Below, piece by piece: positions 41,236-49,940 of a stretch of DNA of 57,872 nucleotides (positions are counted from its first letter, which is position 1; every line of letters begins with the position of its first letter). The stretch comes from Verrucomicrobiales bacterium (GTDB lineage: Bacteria > Verrucomicrobiota > Verrucomicrobiia > Limisphaerales > CAIMTB01): positions 1 to 57,872 of the forward strand of contig JAEUHG010000164.1 in assembly GCA_016795425.1 (NCBI GenBank), in the 5' to 3' direction. Under the pieces are notes generated by a model. The model saw only the letters and a program-made list of their open reading frames with translations, was not told the origin of the DNA and did not search any database. Position numbers and translations under genes: made by a program.

Positions 41236-43107
41236 ATGCCTAACATGAAAAGGACGTTGCTTCTCGGATGTTGCCTGCTGGCCGCCTTCTTGCCCGTCGC
41301 CCGCGCGCAGGAAATCATCGTCACCAACATCGCCTTCGTACGCCAGCAACTCGATCCCGAGACCCTGGTCCCCACCAACAACACCCAGCTTTACCAGGTG
41401 GAAGGCACGGTCACCACGTGGGTCAACCTCACCACCGCTTCTCACGGCCTCTTCTATATCCAGGATGAAACAGCCGGCATCGCGGTCTTCCACAGCGGCG
41501 CGGCGAATGTCGTTCCACCCGCCGGCGCACGGGTGCGGGTCAAAGCCCCCCTGATCCATTTCAACGGACTGATCGAGCTCGGCCCCGTTGCCTCCAATGG
41601 CGCGCATGAAGTCACCACGCTCAGCACGGGAAATCCGGTCCCCGAACCGCGACCGATGACGATCGACGAACTCTCAGCCCTCCCTGCCGCCGAACTCGAC
41701 CTTGTGGAAGGCAGCCTCATCACCCTCACCAACATCACCCTGCTCGATCTCGCCACCCCCACATTTCGCAGCGGCAGTACGGAAAAGGTCACCGACGCCA
41801 GCGGATTGCCCTTCGACCTGCGTATCGATGCCCGCACGGATCTTGTCAGCCAGGCGAAACCGACCGGCGCATTTGCCGTGGTCGGCGTCCTCGGGCAGTT
41901 CGACACCAGCAATCCCTGGACCGCTGGATACCAGATCATTCCGTCCCGGTTCGCCGATCTTTACACTCCAAGCAAAGCGCCAACCGTCCGCCACACCAAC
42001 ACCCTCTCCCAACTGGTTCGATCTGGTGATGTTCCGGTCAACACTTTCTCGGAGAATGCGGTTCAACCTGGTGAACACCTCGAGATTGCCGTCGATCTCA
42101 GCGATCCGGAAGGACGCCCTTACCGCGTAATCTTCCCGGCGCTGGATGGATTGGCTCCCGGCTCCGGCTGGACGATCACTCCCCCCTCCGAGCCTCTCAC
42201 CGGGACCCACCGTGCCGTCTTCACGTTCCAACCCTCGGCGGCGCAGGCCGGGCAACTCTTCCGTCCGACCGTCGTCGCCTGGAACGACACCGCCACCAAC
42301 GTCACCGCGTGGCGCGTGTACGTCCCGACCGCCGAGGAACAACGGGTGGTTCTCATGGAACTGCTGGCGAACCCGGCCGCCGATGCCGCCAGTGCCTTGT
42401 TCAATCCGCTTCGTCGTGATCCAGCCTCGGAGAACCCGACCCAGCACGATGAATTCATCGAACTGGTGAATTTCAACGCCACCCCGGTCGACCTGCTTGG
42501 ATGGCGCCTCTGGGACGGCACGGCACTGCGCCACATCTTCTACAACGCCACGCCTGTTGGCGCCTCGAATGCCTTCGTCATCTACGGGGGGCCGTTGAAC
42601 GGCCTCCCGCCGAATCTCGATGTGCCGTTCGAACCGGCGAGCGAAAGTTCGGCTGGCCTCGCCCTCAACAACAATGGCGATGTCATCGCCCTCTACAATG
42701 CGCAGACCAATCTCGTCTTCCGCGTCTCTTACCCCGCCAGCCTGGTAGGCGAAACGGGGTCCATCACTCGCTACCCCGATCTCAATGGCTCCTTCGCCCT
42801 GAATTCCGAGGTTTCCACCAACGCGGTGTCGCCCGGACGCCAAGCCGACGGCCGTCCGTTCTCCGAGGCTCCGCCGCAGCCCGTTCAGGAGATCCGTGTC
42901 ACCGTCTCAATCGTTCCCGCCGGCGGTCTTCAGCTCGGTTGGAACAGTCGTGCCGGGGTCACCTATTCGGTGTGGACGACTCCCGATCTCGGCACCCCGT
43001 TCACCCAGGCACAGTCAGGAATCAACGCGGCGAACGGTCAGGCCACCTACCTCGATCCCACGGCCGCCGCCGCGCCGCGCCGCTTTTACCGCATCAGCAG
43101 CCCCTGA
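41236..43107 (+). CDS. Secreted lamin-tail-domain protein
   Basis: The ATG at 41236 (or 41245) opens the signal peptide (KRTLLLGCCLLAAFLPVARA); longer frames run into the upstream repeat. Residues of about 25-240 resemble OB-fold/DUF5689-like domains (LYQVEGTVTTWVNLT, GLFYIQDETAGIAVFHSG, VEGSLITLTNITLLD). An Ig-like region follows. About 375-510 is a lamin-tail domain: VVLMELLANPA, DEFIELVNFNATPVDLLGWRLWDG, then SNAFVIYGGPL. The chain ends in a module with LQLGWNSRAG and RRFYRISSP like those of two other secreted proteins in this window. A surface or matrix role is likely; no catalytic site is apparent. Confidence 0.87.
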   Translation: MPNMKRTLLLGCCLLAAFLPVARAQEIIVTNIAFVRQQLDPETLVPTNNTQLYQVEGTVTTWVNLTTASHGLFYIQDETAGIAVFHSGAANVVPPAGARVRVKAPLIHFNGLIELGPVASNGAHEVTTLSTGNPVPEPRPMTIDELSALPAAELDLVEGSLITLTNITLLDLATPTFRSGSTEKVTDASGLPFDLRIDARTDLVSQAKPTGAFAVVGVLGQFDTSNPWTAGYQIIPSRFADLYTPSKAPTVRHTNTLSQLVRSGDVPVNTFSENAVQPGEHLEIAVDLSDPEGRPYRVIFPALDGLAPGSGWTITPPSEPLTGTHRAVFTFQPSAAQAGQLFRPTVVAWNDTATNVTAWRVYVPTAEEQRVVLMELLANPAADAASALFNPLRRDPASENPTQHDEFIELVNFNATPVDLLGWRLWDGTALRHIFYNATPVGASNAFVIYGGPLNGLPPNLDVPFEPASESSAGLALNNNGDVIALYNAQTNLVFRVSYPASLVGETGSITRYPDLNGSFALNSEVSTNAVSPGRQADGRPFSEAPPQPVQEIRVTVSIVPAGGLQLGWNSRAGVTYSVWTTPDLGTPFTQAQSGINAANGQATYLDPTAAAAPRRFYRISSP

Positions 43108-43117
43108 CCGCATCTTA

Positions 43118-43298
43118 CAAGACCTGCCGGACATCCCCACACCCAACCCGTCGCGAAGCGTCTTGGTCTGCGGTAGACCCCTACCGCTTTCCACCCACAG
43201 CGCCAGAGGTCTGGCGCACTCCAAGACCTGCCGGACATCCCCACACCCAACCTGTCGCGAAGCGTCCTGGTCTGCCGTAGTCCCCTGCCGCTTTGTCC
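43118..43298. repeat. Two direct copies of a hairpin repeat, 104-bp period (family B)
   Basis: Copies start at 43118 and 43222 with CAAGACCTGCCGGACATCCC and stay nearly identical for about 75 bp. Each ends in an inverted repeat: a perfect one at 43170-43187 (7-bp arms, ACCC loop) and an imperfect one at 43274-43291. A further perfect hairpin (43200-43217, arms GCGCCAG/CTGGCGC) sits between them. The rest of the 341-bp gap up to the M16 peptidase start shows no gene. The copies match the family B element at 40990-41190. Confidence 0.85.
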
Positions 43299-43448
43299 TT
43301 TTCCGAGATCCCCAACCAACTCCGCAGGGTAGCGCTCCCCCTCAAAACCGCGCGCCGATGCGCGATCGGATCGCGTCTTCCCGTTGACCCGCGCCCGGAA
43401 TCCGCCAAGTTCAGCGCCGTGAATGGGTTCAACCTTAGGCCGGCCCGG

Positions 43449-45194
43449 ATGGCTATGGCCTCACGGATCGCAGGGGCGGTCGGAACGCTCGTCCTTTCGG
43501 GCGCCATCGCCGTCGCCCAGCAGGTGCCGGTTATCGAGAAACACCTGCCCAACGGCTTCAAGATCCTGATCGTCGAACGGCACGACGAACCGACCATCGC
43601 GGCGGGCTTCCTCGTGCGCGTGGGCAGCGCCAATGAGCGGCCAGGCATCACCGGCATCGCCCACCTGTTCGAGCACATGATGTTCAAGGGAACACCCACG
43701 CTGGGCACCAAGGACGCCCGACGCGACCAGGAGATCATTCTGGAACAGGAACGCGTCAGGGACCTGATGCGCGATGAGGAACGCCGCATGCAAGCCGCCT
43801 GGCGCCGCGGCGAGATCGAAGACCTTCAGAGTCCGGACAGCAAAACCGCGAAATACCGCGAACTCGAAGCCGAGTTCAAGAAGTTGATCGAAGAGCAGCG
43901 CGCACTGCTGGTGAAGAACGAGTTCGACAAGATCTACACGGCGGCCGGCGGCTCCGGCATGAATGCCTTCACCTACTACGACATGACCGGGTACTTCATC
44001 AATGTCCCGGCCAACAAGTTCGAGCTCTGGTGCTGGATGGAAAGCGAACGGCTGCTGCGCCCCGTCTTTCGCGAGTTCTACGCCGAACGCGACGTGGTGT
44101 TCGAAGAACGCCGCATGCGCACCGAATCGACGCCCCTCGGCAAGTTCGAGGAGACTTTCCTGTCCATGTTCTGGGAGGCGCATCCCTACCACTGGCCGGT
44201 CATCGGCTGGCCGTCCGACATCCCCGCCATCAGCAAGAAGGACGCCGATGCCTTCTACGCCACCTACTACACGCCGGCCAACATCACCCTCATGCTCGTC
44301 GGGGACCTTAAGGCGGACGCCGCGCAACCGCTGCTCGAACGCTATTTCGGTCGTATTCCGGGCGGCAACCAACCTCCACCCGAGGTCCTCACCCGAGAAC
44401 CCAAGCAGAACGCCGAGAAACGGATGAACGCCGAGGCTGAGGCCAATCCGCAGGTCGATATCCTCTTCCACACCGTTCCCTTCCAACACCGCGATTCCTA
44501 TCCTTTGGAAGTCCTCTCCCAGCTCCTCGAGAAGCGAACCGGCCGGCTTTACAAAGGACTCGTCCTCGGACGCGAAGTGGCCACCGATACCTACGCCAAC
44601 GCCGAGCACCGCAAATGGGCCGGCCTCTTCAACGTCGGCGGTGAGGCGCGGGAAGGGAAAACACCGGCGGATGTCGAACAGGCCATCCTCGAGGAATTGG
44701 AGCGGTTGAAGACCGAAACGGTGCCACCCGAGGAACTGCAGAAGGTGAAGAACAACTTCGCCGCCGACGAATATCGCAAGCTCACCGCCAACTTTCCCAT
44801 CCTCTATCAACTGCTCTTCTACGAAGGCGCCGGCGACTGGCGGGAACTCAATGAAAACGGCCGGAAGATCCAGGCCGTCACGGCCGAGGATGTCCAACGC
44901 GTCGCCCAAACGTACTTCACCAAGGAAAATCGAGCCGTCGCCACCTACACCCGCAAGGCATCCACCCCGAACGGCTCCGCGGATCCCGATCTCGCCGGAC
45001 TCGCCCCGGAACAACTGCCCGTGATCCGCCAGATCATGACCATGCTGCAGCAGGAAACCGACCAGGCGCGACTCAAGGAGATGATTGCCCGAATGGAAGC
45101 CCAGGCCGCCAACGCGGATCCCAAGAAACAGCAGTTCCAAAAAATCGTCCGCAAAAAGGTCGAGGCGCGCCTCGCCGAATTGGAGGCCAAATGA
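43449..45194 (+). CDS. M16 family zinc metallopeptidase (catalytic subunit)
   Basis: The ATG at 43449 gives a good signal peptide (AGAVGTLVLSGAIAVA), so the enzyme is periplasmic; longer frames run back into the repeat region. The zinc-binding HLFEH motif (inverted HxxEH; His72, Glu75, His76) sits at the expected place in a pitrilysin/insulinase-like domain. A charged helical insertion of about 75 residues follows, then the second structural domain (ERDVVFEERRMRTES, TYYTPANITLMLVGDL). The C-terminal M16_C half (DILFHTVPFQHRDSYPLEV) completes the clam-shell. At 581 residues it is of usual length for two-subunit M16 proteins. The partner gene begins in an ATGA overlap or just downstream. It probably degrades peptides in the periplasm. 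Confidence 0.93.
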   Translation: MAMASRIAGAVGTLVLSGAIAVAQQVPVIEKHLPNGFKILIVERHDEPTIAAGFLVRVGSANERPGITGIAHLFEHMMFKGTPTLGTKDARRDQEIILEQERVRDLMRDEERRMQAAWRRGEIEDLQSPDSKTAKYRELEAEFKKLIEEQRALLVKNEFDKIYTAAGGSGMNAFTYYDMTGYFINVPANKFELWCWMESERLLRPVFREFYAERDVVFEERRMRTESTPLGKFEETFLSMFWEAHPYHWPVIGWPSDIPAISKKDADAFYATYYTPANITLMLVGDLKADAAQPLLERYFGRIPGGNQPPPEVLTREPKQNAEKRMNAEAEANPQVDILFHTVPFQHRDSYPLEVLSQLLEKRTGRLYKGLVLGREVATDTYANAEHRKWAGLFNVGGEAREGKTPADVEQAILEELERLKTETVPPEELQKVKNNFAADEYRKLTANFPILYQLLFYEGAGDWRELNENGRKIQAVTAEDVQRVAQTYFTKENRAVATYTRKASTPNGSADPDLAGLAPEQLPVIRQIMTMLQQETDQARLKEMIARMEAQAANADPKKQQFQKIVRKKVEARLAELEAK

Positions 45195-45215
45195 CTCCCA
45201 CCGTGCTTCCCCAGA

Positions 45216-45299
45216 ACACCTCGTCGCAACGCGACGTGGCCCACCTAACCGGGCCCATTTTCAACTCAGGCGGCCCCTGTCCCGCCGCGACCGGACAAT
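45216..45299. repeat. 84-bp dispersed repeat copy 1 (family C)
   Basis: This 84-bp block aligns without gaps to 49805-49888, with roughly four in five bases identical. It begins with ACACCTCGTCGC and contains the palindromic CGTCGC/GCGACG pair, then CACTCAGG-like and CGACCGG words. It lies in the short region between the two M16 peptidase genes, in a frame that stays open, so the second gene could formally start before it. Confidence 0.75.
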
Positions 45300-45379
45300 C
45301 CCGTCCCAGTTCTTCCGCCGTGCGCGGTTTCAAAAGGCACCGGGGACTTCCCTTAAGCCACTGGCATTGCTTCGGCAGA

Positions 45380-46900
45380 GTGCGGCCTTCCCGCATCGGC
45401 GCGCTCGCCTCTATCCTTCTGTCGTCACTTCTCTCCCTTGCCGACCGTTCAAGCCTGGCCGCTGACATCCCCGACCGCCCTGAAAAACTCACCTTTCCAC
45501 CCCTCACCTACGAACCTCCGGATCCCGCGCAATTTCGCGTCCAGCTCAAGGCCGGCCCCGTGGCCTATGTCGTTCCGGACCGCGAACTGCCCCTGGTCAA
45601 CATCGTCCTCTACATCCGCACCGGCCAATACGTGGAAACGCCCGACAAAATCGGGCTCTCCGACCTCGCCGGTCGACTTCTCGTCCGGGGCGGCACCGCG
45701 TCGCTCTCCGCCGAGGCGCTTGAGGAGAAGCTCGATTTCCTCGCGGCTCGCATGAATTCGGGAGTGGGAGAAACCCAGGGCACCGTCAGCCTCAACCTGC
45801 TTTCCAAGGATCTTGGCGAAGGATTCGCTCTCCTTCGCGAAGTGCTGACGGCGCCTCGATTTCAGGAGGACAAACTCCGCCTCTACAAGGAGCAGACCCT
45901 CCAGTCCTTGAAACAACGCAACGATGACTCGGCGGACATTGAAGCCCGTGAACTCGACTGGTTGGCCTATGGCCACGACTTCTGGTCGACCCGCCAGCCC
46001 ACCGCCACCACCGTCGAAGCCATCACGCGAGACGATCTCGTCGCCTTTCATCGTCGATGGATCCACCCCGGCAATTTCGTCATCGCCGCGAGCGGCGACT
46101 TCGATCGTCAGGTCCTCATTGATGAACTGGAGCGACTCTTCGCGAATTGGCCCTTCCAGGGCGAGATCGCCCCGGCCATCCCGACCCAAATCACCCTGGC
46201 ATCGCCTGGCGTGTATTTGGCTGAAAAGGACGTCAATCAGGGTCGCGTGAGCCTCGTGCTTCCCGGGGTTCGCCGGGATGACCCCGATTTCTTTGCGGTC
46301 CTGGTGATGAACGACATTCTGGGTGGCGGCGGATTCACCTCGCGCATCATGAATCGTGTCCGGTCCGACGAGGGTCTGGCCTACTCCGCTTCGTCCGCCT
46401 TCCCGGGCGGCGCCTATTACCCGCTGGTGTTCAAGGCGAGTTTCCAATCGAAGTCCCGCACCGTCGCCTACGCCACCAGTATCATTCTCGAGGAAATTCG
46501 GCGGATCGCCGAAAACCCGGTCAGCGACGACGAACTGAATACTTCCAAACGCTCCTTTATCGATCCGTTTCCGCGCGCATTCGCCACCAAAGCCCAGGCG
46601 GCCGGCCGGTTTGCCGACGATGAGTTCACCGGTCGCTACGCCCGCGATCCTCACTACTGGCGGGATTACCGCAAACGCATCGATCAAGTCACCCGCGAGG
46701 ATGTCCTGCGTGTGGCCAGGAAATGGCTGAAGACCGATCAACTCGTCATTCTCGCCGTCGGGCAGCGCGAGGAGATTCTCAAAGGGCATCCTGACCATCC
46801 TGTAAAACTGTCCGATCTCGCCGGCGGCAAAGTGACGGAACTTCCCGCTCGCGATCCTCTAACCCTCGAACCCATCGCCGCCGCGCCCTCCTCGAAATAG
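45380..46900 (+). CDS. M16 family peptidase-like partner subunit
   Basis: This is the second M16 subunit. It lacks the HxxEH zinc motif; the region equivalent to the active site reads LAGRLLVRGGTASLSAEAL, as in the non-catalytic partners of bacterial two-chain M16 peptidases. The rest of the fold is present: SGVGETQGTVSLNLLSKDL, ARELDWLAYG, FVIAASGDFDRQVLIDELE, and the C-terminal half with GGGGFTSRIMNRVRSDEGLAY. The start is uncertain. The GTG at 45380 gives the best signal peptide (LASILLSSLLSLADRSSLAA); a GTG at 45320 and an ATG overlapping the previous stop are alternatives, the latter reading through the family C repeat. It should form a heterodimer with the product of the preceding gene. 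Confidence 0.9.
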   Translation: MRPSRIGALASILLSSLLSLADRSSLAADIPDRPEKLTFPPLTYEPPDPAQFRVQLKAGPVAYVVPDRELPLVNIVLYIRTGQYVETPDKIGLSDLAGRLLVRGGTASLSAEALEEKLDFLAARMNSGVGETQGTVSLNLLSKDLGEGFALLREVLTAPRFQEDKLRLYKEQTLQSLKQRNDDSADIEARELDWLAYGHDFWSTRQPTATTVEAITRDDLVAFHRRWIHPGNFVIAASGDFDRQVLIDELERLFANWPFQGEIAPAIPTQITLASPGVYLAEKDVNQGRVSLVLPGVRRDDPDFFAVLVMNDILGGGGFTSRIMNRVRSDEGLAYSASSAFPGGAYYPLVFKASFQSKSRTVAYATSIILEEIRRIAENPVSDDELNTSKRSFIDPFPRAFATKAQAAGRFADDEFTGRYARDPHYWRDYRKRIDQVTREDVLRVARKWLKTDQLVILAVGQREEILKGHPDHPVKLSDLAGGKVTELPARDPLTLEPIAAAPSSK

Positions 46901-46904
46901 GTCC

Positions 46905-47651
46905 ATGCCCTCGACCGAACCACCACATGCCGGCGAGCGGTCCGGCTGGTTCGCTACCACTCATTGGTCGGTCATCCTTTCCGCACGCGACACCGCCTCG
47001 CCCAAAGGGGCTGAGGCCTTGGAACGCCTGTGCCGCACCTATTGGTATCCGCTCTATGCGTTTGCCCGTCGCACGGGAGCCCACCCCGAGGATGCGCAGG
47101 ATGCCACCCAGTCCTTTTTCGCCGACCTGTTCCGACGCGGCTCGCTGCAACAGGCCGATCCGGAGAAAGGGCGTTTTCGAAACTTCCTGCTCGTCGCCTT
47201 TAAACGATTCCTGGCCAATCAGAACGAGCACCGCCACGCCCAAAAACGCGGCGGCGCCGGGGTTCAGGTTACCTGGGATACCGATCTCGCTGAACGCCGG
47301 TACCAAATTGAGCCGCACGCTTCCTGGCCTGCGGAACGCGCGTTCGAAAGGCGATGGGCCCTGACGCTCCTGGAACAGACGCTGGCGCGCCTTCGATCCG
47401 AATGGTCGGTGGCTGGAAAAGCCGGTGAGTTCGATCACCTCAAAGGCTTTCTCACGGTGGACCGCGAACCGCCCAGTTATGCCGCCGCCGCCGCGGCCCT
47501 TGGCGTTGCGGAGGGAGCCCTTCGAGTCGCAGTCCACCGGCTACGACACCGATTTCGGGAGTTGTTCCGTGAAGAAATCGGACACACGGTGGCTCGACCC
47601 GACGATATCGACGACGAGATCCGGCATCTGCTGGAGATCCTCGCCGAATGA
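46905..47651 (+). CDS. ECF-type RNA polymerase sigma factor
   Basis: This is a sigma-70 family factor of the ECF class common in Verrucomicrobia and Planctomycetes. The opening TTHWSVILSARD is characteristic, followed by sigma region 2 (LERLCRTYWYPLYAFARR, with DAQDATQSFFADLF) and a region 4-like helix-turn-helix (SYAAAAAALGVAEGALRVAVHRLRHRFRELF). It directs RNA polymerase to specific promoters. It starts 4 bp after the M16 gene stop and is followed 55 bp later by a Ser/Thr kinase gene. No anti-sigma factor is nearby. By analogy with ECF groups encoded beside Ser/Thr kinases, activation by phosphorylation is inferred. Confidence 0.93.
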   Translation: MPSTEPPHAGERSGWFATTHWSVILSARDTASPKGAEALERLCRTYWYPLYAFARRTGAHPEDAQDATQSFFADLFRRGSLQQADPEKGRFRNFLLVAFKRFLANQNEHRHAQKRGGAGVQVTWDTDLAERRYQIEPHASWPAERAFERRWALTLLEQTLARLRSEWSVAGKAGEFDHLKGFLTVDREPPSYAAAAAALGVAEGALRVAVHRLRHRFRELFREEIGHTVARPDDIDDEIRHLLEILAE

Positions 47652-47706
47652 TCGTCCCGCCCATCATTCTGTAACACGACCGGATTTCCCCTGAAGTAGG
47701 GGAGTA

Positions 47707-49788
47707 ATGAACGCGGGAGCCACGCTCGCCCGGTGTCCCGGGTGCGGAAAGGCCCTGCCGGCCGATGCGCCGGAAGGCCTCTGCCCGCGATGTCTGATCG
47801 CCCGGAACCTCTCGGAACCCACACGTGTCGCCGCCGGGGCCGGATCCGAACCACCCACCGTGACGTCGTTACCTGACGATTTCGCCCGCCATTTCCCTCA
47901 GTTCGAGATTCTCGAATGCCTCGGCCGCGGCGGCATGGGGCTGGTCTACAAGGCCCGCCAAACGCTGCTCGGCCGTCTCGTCGCCCTCAAGATTCTTGAC
48001 CCCGCACGCGCCAGGGACCCGCAATTTGCCGAACGCTTCCAACGCGAAGCCCAGGCCCTCGCCCGCCTGAACCATCCCGCCATCGTCACCGTTCACGAAT
48101 TCGGCGAAACCCACGGCCTCTTCTTTCTGGTGATGGAATACGTCGATGGAGCCAGCCTCCGAGATGTCCTTCGACAAGGCCGAGTGCCCCCGCAGCTGGC
48201 ATTATCCATCGTCCCCAAGATCTGCGAGGCCCTCCAGTTCGCCCACGAACAAGGCGTGGTCCACCGCGACATCAAACCCGAGAACCTACTCCTGGATCGC
48301 CAGGGTCGGGTGAAGATCGCCGACTTCGGAATCGCCAAACTGTTTGGAGAACCGACCGCTGCGCCACCTTTGACCGAAGCTCGTGCAATTGTCGGCACCC
48401 CTCACTACATGGCGCCGGAACAGGTCGAACACCCGCAATCGGTCGATCACCGCGCGGACATCTATTCGCTCGGCGTCGTCTTCTACGAACTGCTGACGGG
48501 CGAGCTTCCCCTCGGCCGGTTTTCCCCACCTTCCCTCAAAGCCAGGGTGGATCACCGCCTCGATCCGGTCGTCTTGCGAGCTCTCGAGAAGGAACCAACC
48601 CAACGCTATCAGCAGGCCGCCGACGTCCGCACGGACATCGAGTTCATTTCCGCGACTCCCGACTCGCCGCCCGGCCCGACACCGAATCCTTCGGCGGCGT
48701 CCCGGCGCAACACGGCCACCTCGGATCGAACGAGCCCCTCGAACGACGACCCGACATCCGCCCTTCGCCTGCTCAGCCTCGGCCTCGGCGCCGTCGGGGT
48801 CCTCAACATCGCCGCCGTACTCGGTGCCCTTCTCTTCGCCGTGGCCCTGGTCCTGTGCGATCGCCTCGGCATCGATCTCGATGGTCCCCTGCCAGAAATT
48901 GCCGAGTGGCTTCAGGATCCGACGCCTTCCGACTGGCGCTGGACGCTGGCAACGACCGGCTTTTTCCTTCTGGCGGGAGGCGGCTTGACGGTGCTCGGAG
49001 CCTCCCGACTGCGCCGACTCCGATCCTACCGACTGGCCCTCATGGCCTGCGTCATCGCGATGGTGCTTCCGCCTGCACTGCTGCTCGGCCTTCCCCTGGG
49101 GATCTGGGGATTGGTTCTCCTGGGACGGCGAAACGTCCAAGCGCGGTTCACGGCGGCCCATGAATCGCAGGTCACCGAACGACCTTCCCAATGCGGCGCC
49201 GAGGACGAACGAACCCGATTCAGGAACGACAACCTGCGCTCCGCAGCCTGGGTGATTCTCGTCCCGCTCGCACTGATGTTCCTGACGACTCAATGGCTTA
49301 AGTCAGAAGGCCCATCGGCGACCCGACGAAGGGCGATTCTCCTGGAAGAACAACTGAATCGGGAACAAGTGGCGATCGCGATCGCAGCCTCTGCCGTTGA
49401 CCGAAATCGAGAAGGCAAAACCACCGCCACCGTTCGCACCCTGGAGTCATCGCCGCCCGTGGTGATTCAAACCCTCCCCGTCGCCGGCGCCGACCAAGTT
49501 TCGGCGACCCTGAGCGAACTGCGCGTCACCTTCAGCAAGGATATGAAGGACAACCATTGGACCTGGGCCGAGTGGAAACCAGGCTCGCTCCCGGAGACCA
49601 CTGGACCGGCAAAGTTCCTGGAAGACGGTCGGACGTGGACCCTGCCGGTTCGCCTGGTTCCGGGTCGGGCTTACGCGATCTGGATCAATTCCGAGGAGAA
49701 GCGAGGCTTCCGGGATCTCAGGGACCAACCTTCTCTCCCCTACCTGCTTCACTTCCAAGTCGTGTCGACTCAGGAAGTCTCACCATGA
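47707..49788 (+). CDS. Transmembrane Ser/Thr protein kinase with zinc ribbon and Ig-like C-terminal domain
   Basis: The ATG has GGGGAG just upstream. A short zinc ribbon comes first (Cys10, 13, 26 and 29 in two CxxC pairs). The kinase domain spans about residues 66-335: Gly loop GRGGMG at 73-78, Lys95, the HRD loop at 186-188 with KPEN after it, DFG at 206-208, and APE at 235-237, so it should be active. After a Pro/Ser-rich linker come about four hydrophobic helices (about 355-480) and one more near 510-530. The C-terminal 110 residues (PPVVIQTLPVAGADQV..., PETTG, DGRTWTLPV) form a Big_5/SbsA-like Ig fold, probably outside the membrane. The sigma factor upstream and the secreted protein downstream share its context. 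Confidence 0.94.
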   Translation: MNAGATLARCPGCGKALPADAPEGLCPRCLIARNLSEPTRVAAGAGSEPPTVTSLPDDFARHFPQFEILECLGRGGMGLVYKARQTLLGRLVALKILDPARARDPQFAERFQREAQALARLNHPAIVTVHEFGETHGLFFLVMEYVDGASLRDVLRQGRVPPQLALSIVPKICEALQFAHEQGVVHRDIKPENLLLDRQGRVKIADFGIAKLFGEPTAAPPLTEARAIVGTPHYMAPEQVEHPQSVDHRADIYSLGVVFYELLTGELPLGRFSPPSLKARVDHRLDPVVLRALEKEPTQRYQQAADVRTDIEFISATPDSPPGPTPNPSAASRRNTATSDRTSPSNDDPTSALRLLSLGLGAVGVLNIAAVLGALLFAVALVLCDRLGIDLDGPLPEIAEWLQDPTPSDWRWTLATTGFFLLAGGGLTVLGASRLRRLRSYRLALMACVIAMVLPPALLLGLPLGIWGLVLLGRRNVQARFTAAHESQVTERPSQCGAEDERTRFRNDNLRSAAWVILVPLALMFLTTQWLKSEGPSATRRRAILLEEQLNREQVAIAIAASAVDRNREGKTTATVRTLESSPPVVIQTLPVAGADQVSATLSELRVTFSKDMKDNHWTWAEWKPGSLPETTGPAKFLEDGRTWTLPVRLVPGRAYAIWINSEEKRGFRDLRDQPSLPYLLHFQVVSTQEVSP

Positions 49789-49804
49789 ACCGCTGAAACC
49801 CTGC

Positions 49805-49888
49805 ACACCTCGTCGCAGCGCGACGAGGGCCACCATACTGAGTCCAATGCCCACTCAGGTGGTCCCTGTCGCGCTACGACCGGGCAAG
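49805..49888. repeat. 84-bp dispersed repeat copy 2 (family C)
   Basis: This is the gap-free partner of 45216-45299. In this copy the inverted repeat is perfect: CTCGTCGC pairs with GCGACGAG around AGC, which would fold as a tight hairpin just after the kinase stop codon. It fills most of the 152-bp gap between the kinase gene and the secreted HEAT-type protein gene. It might act as a transcript end or processing site. Confidence 0.75.
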
Positions 49889-49940
49889 GCCGCCTTCGAT
49901 GTGGTTCATCCTATCCGGACCTTGGCAAACATCCGTCACC

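Noticed and set aside
43461..45140. 559-codon - strand frame
   Set aside because: Antisense shadow of the M16 peptidase gene, which carries a perfect HxxEH motif.
45191..45379. ATG at 45191 as start of the second M16 gene
   Set aside because: It gives a good ATGA overlap, but the first 40 or so codons read through a dispersed repeat and place the signal peptide far from the N-terminus. A GTG further in fits better, though the early start is not excluded.
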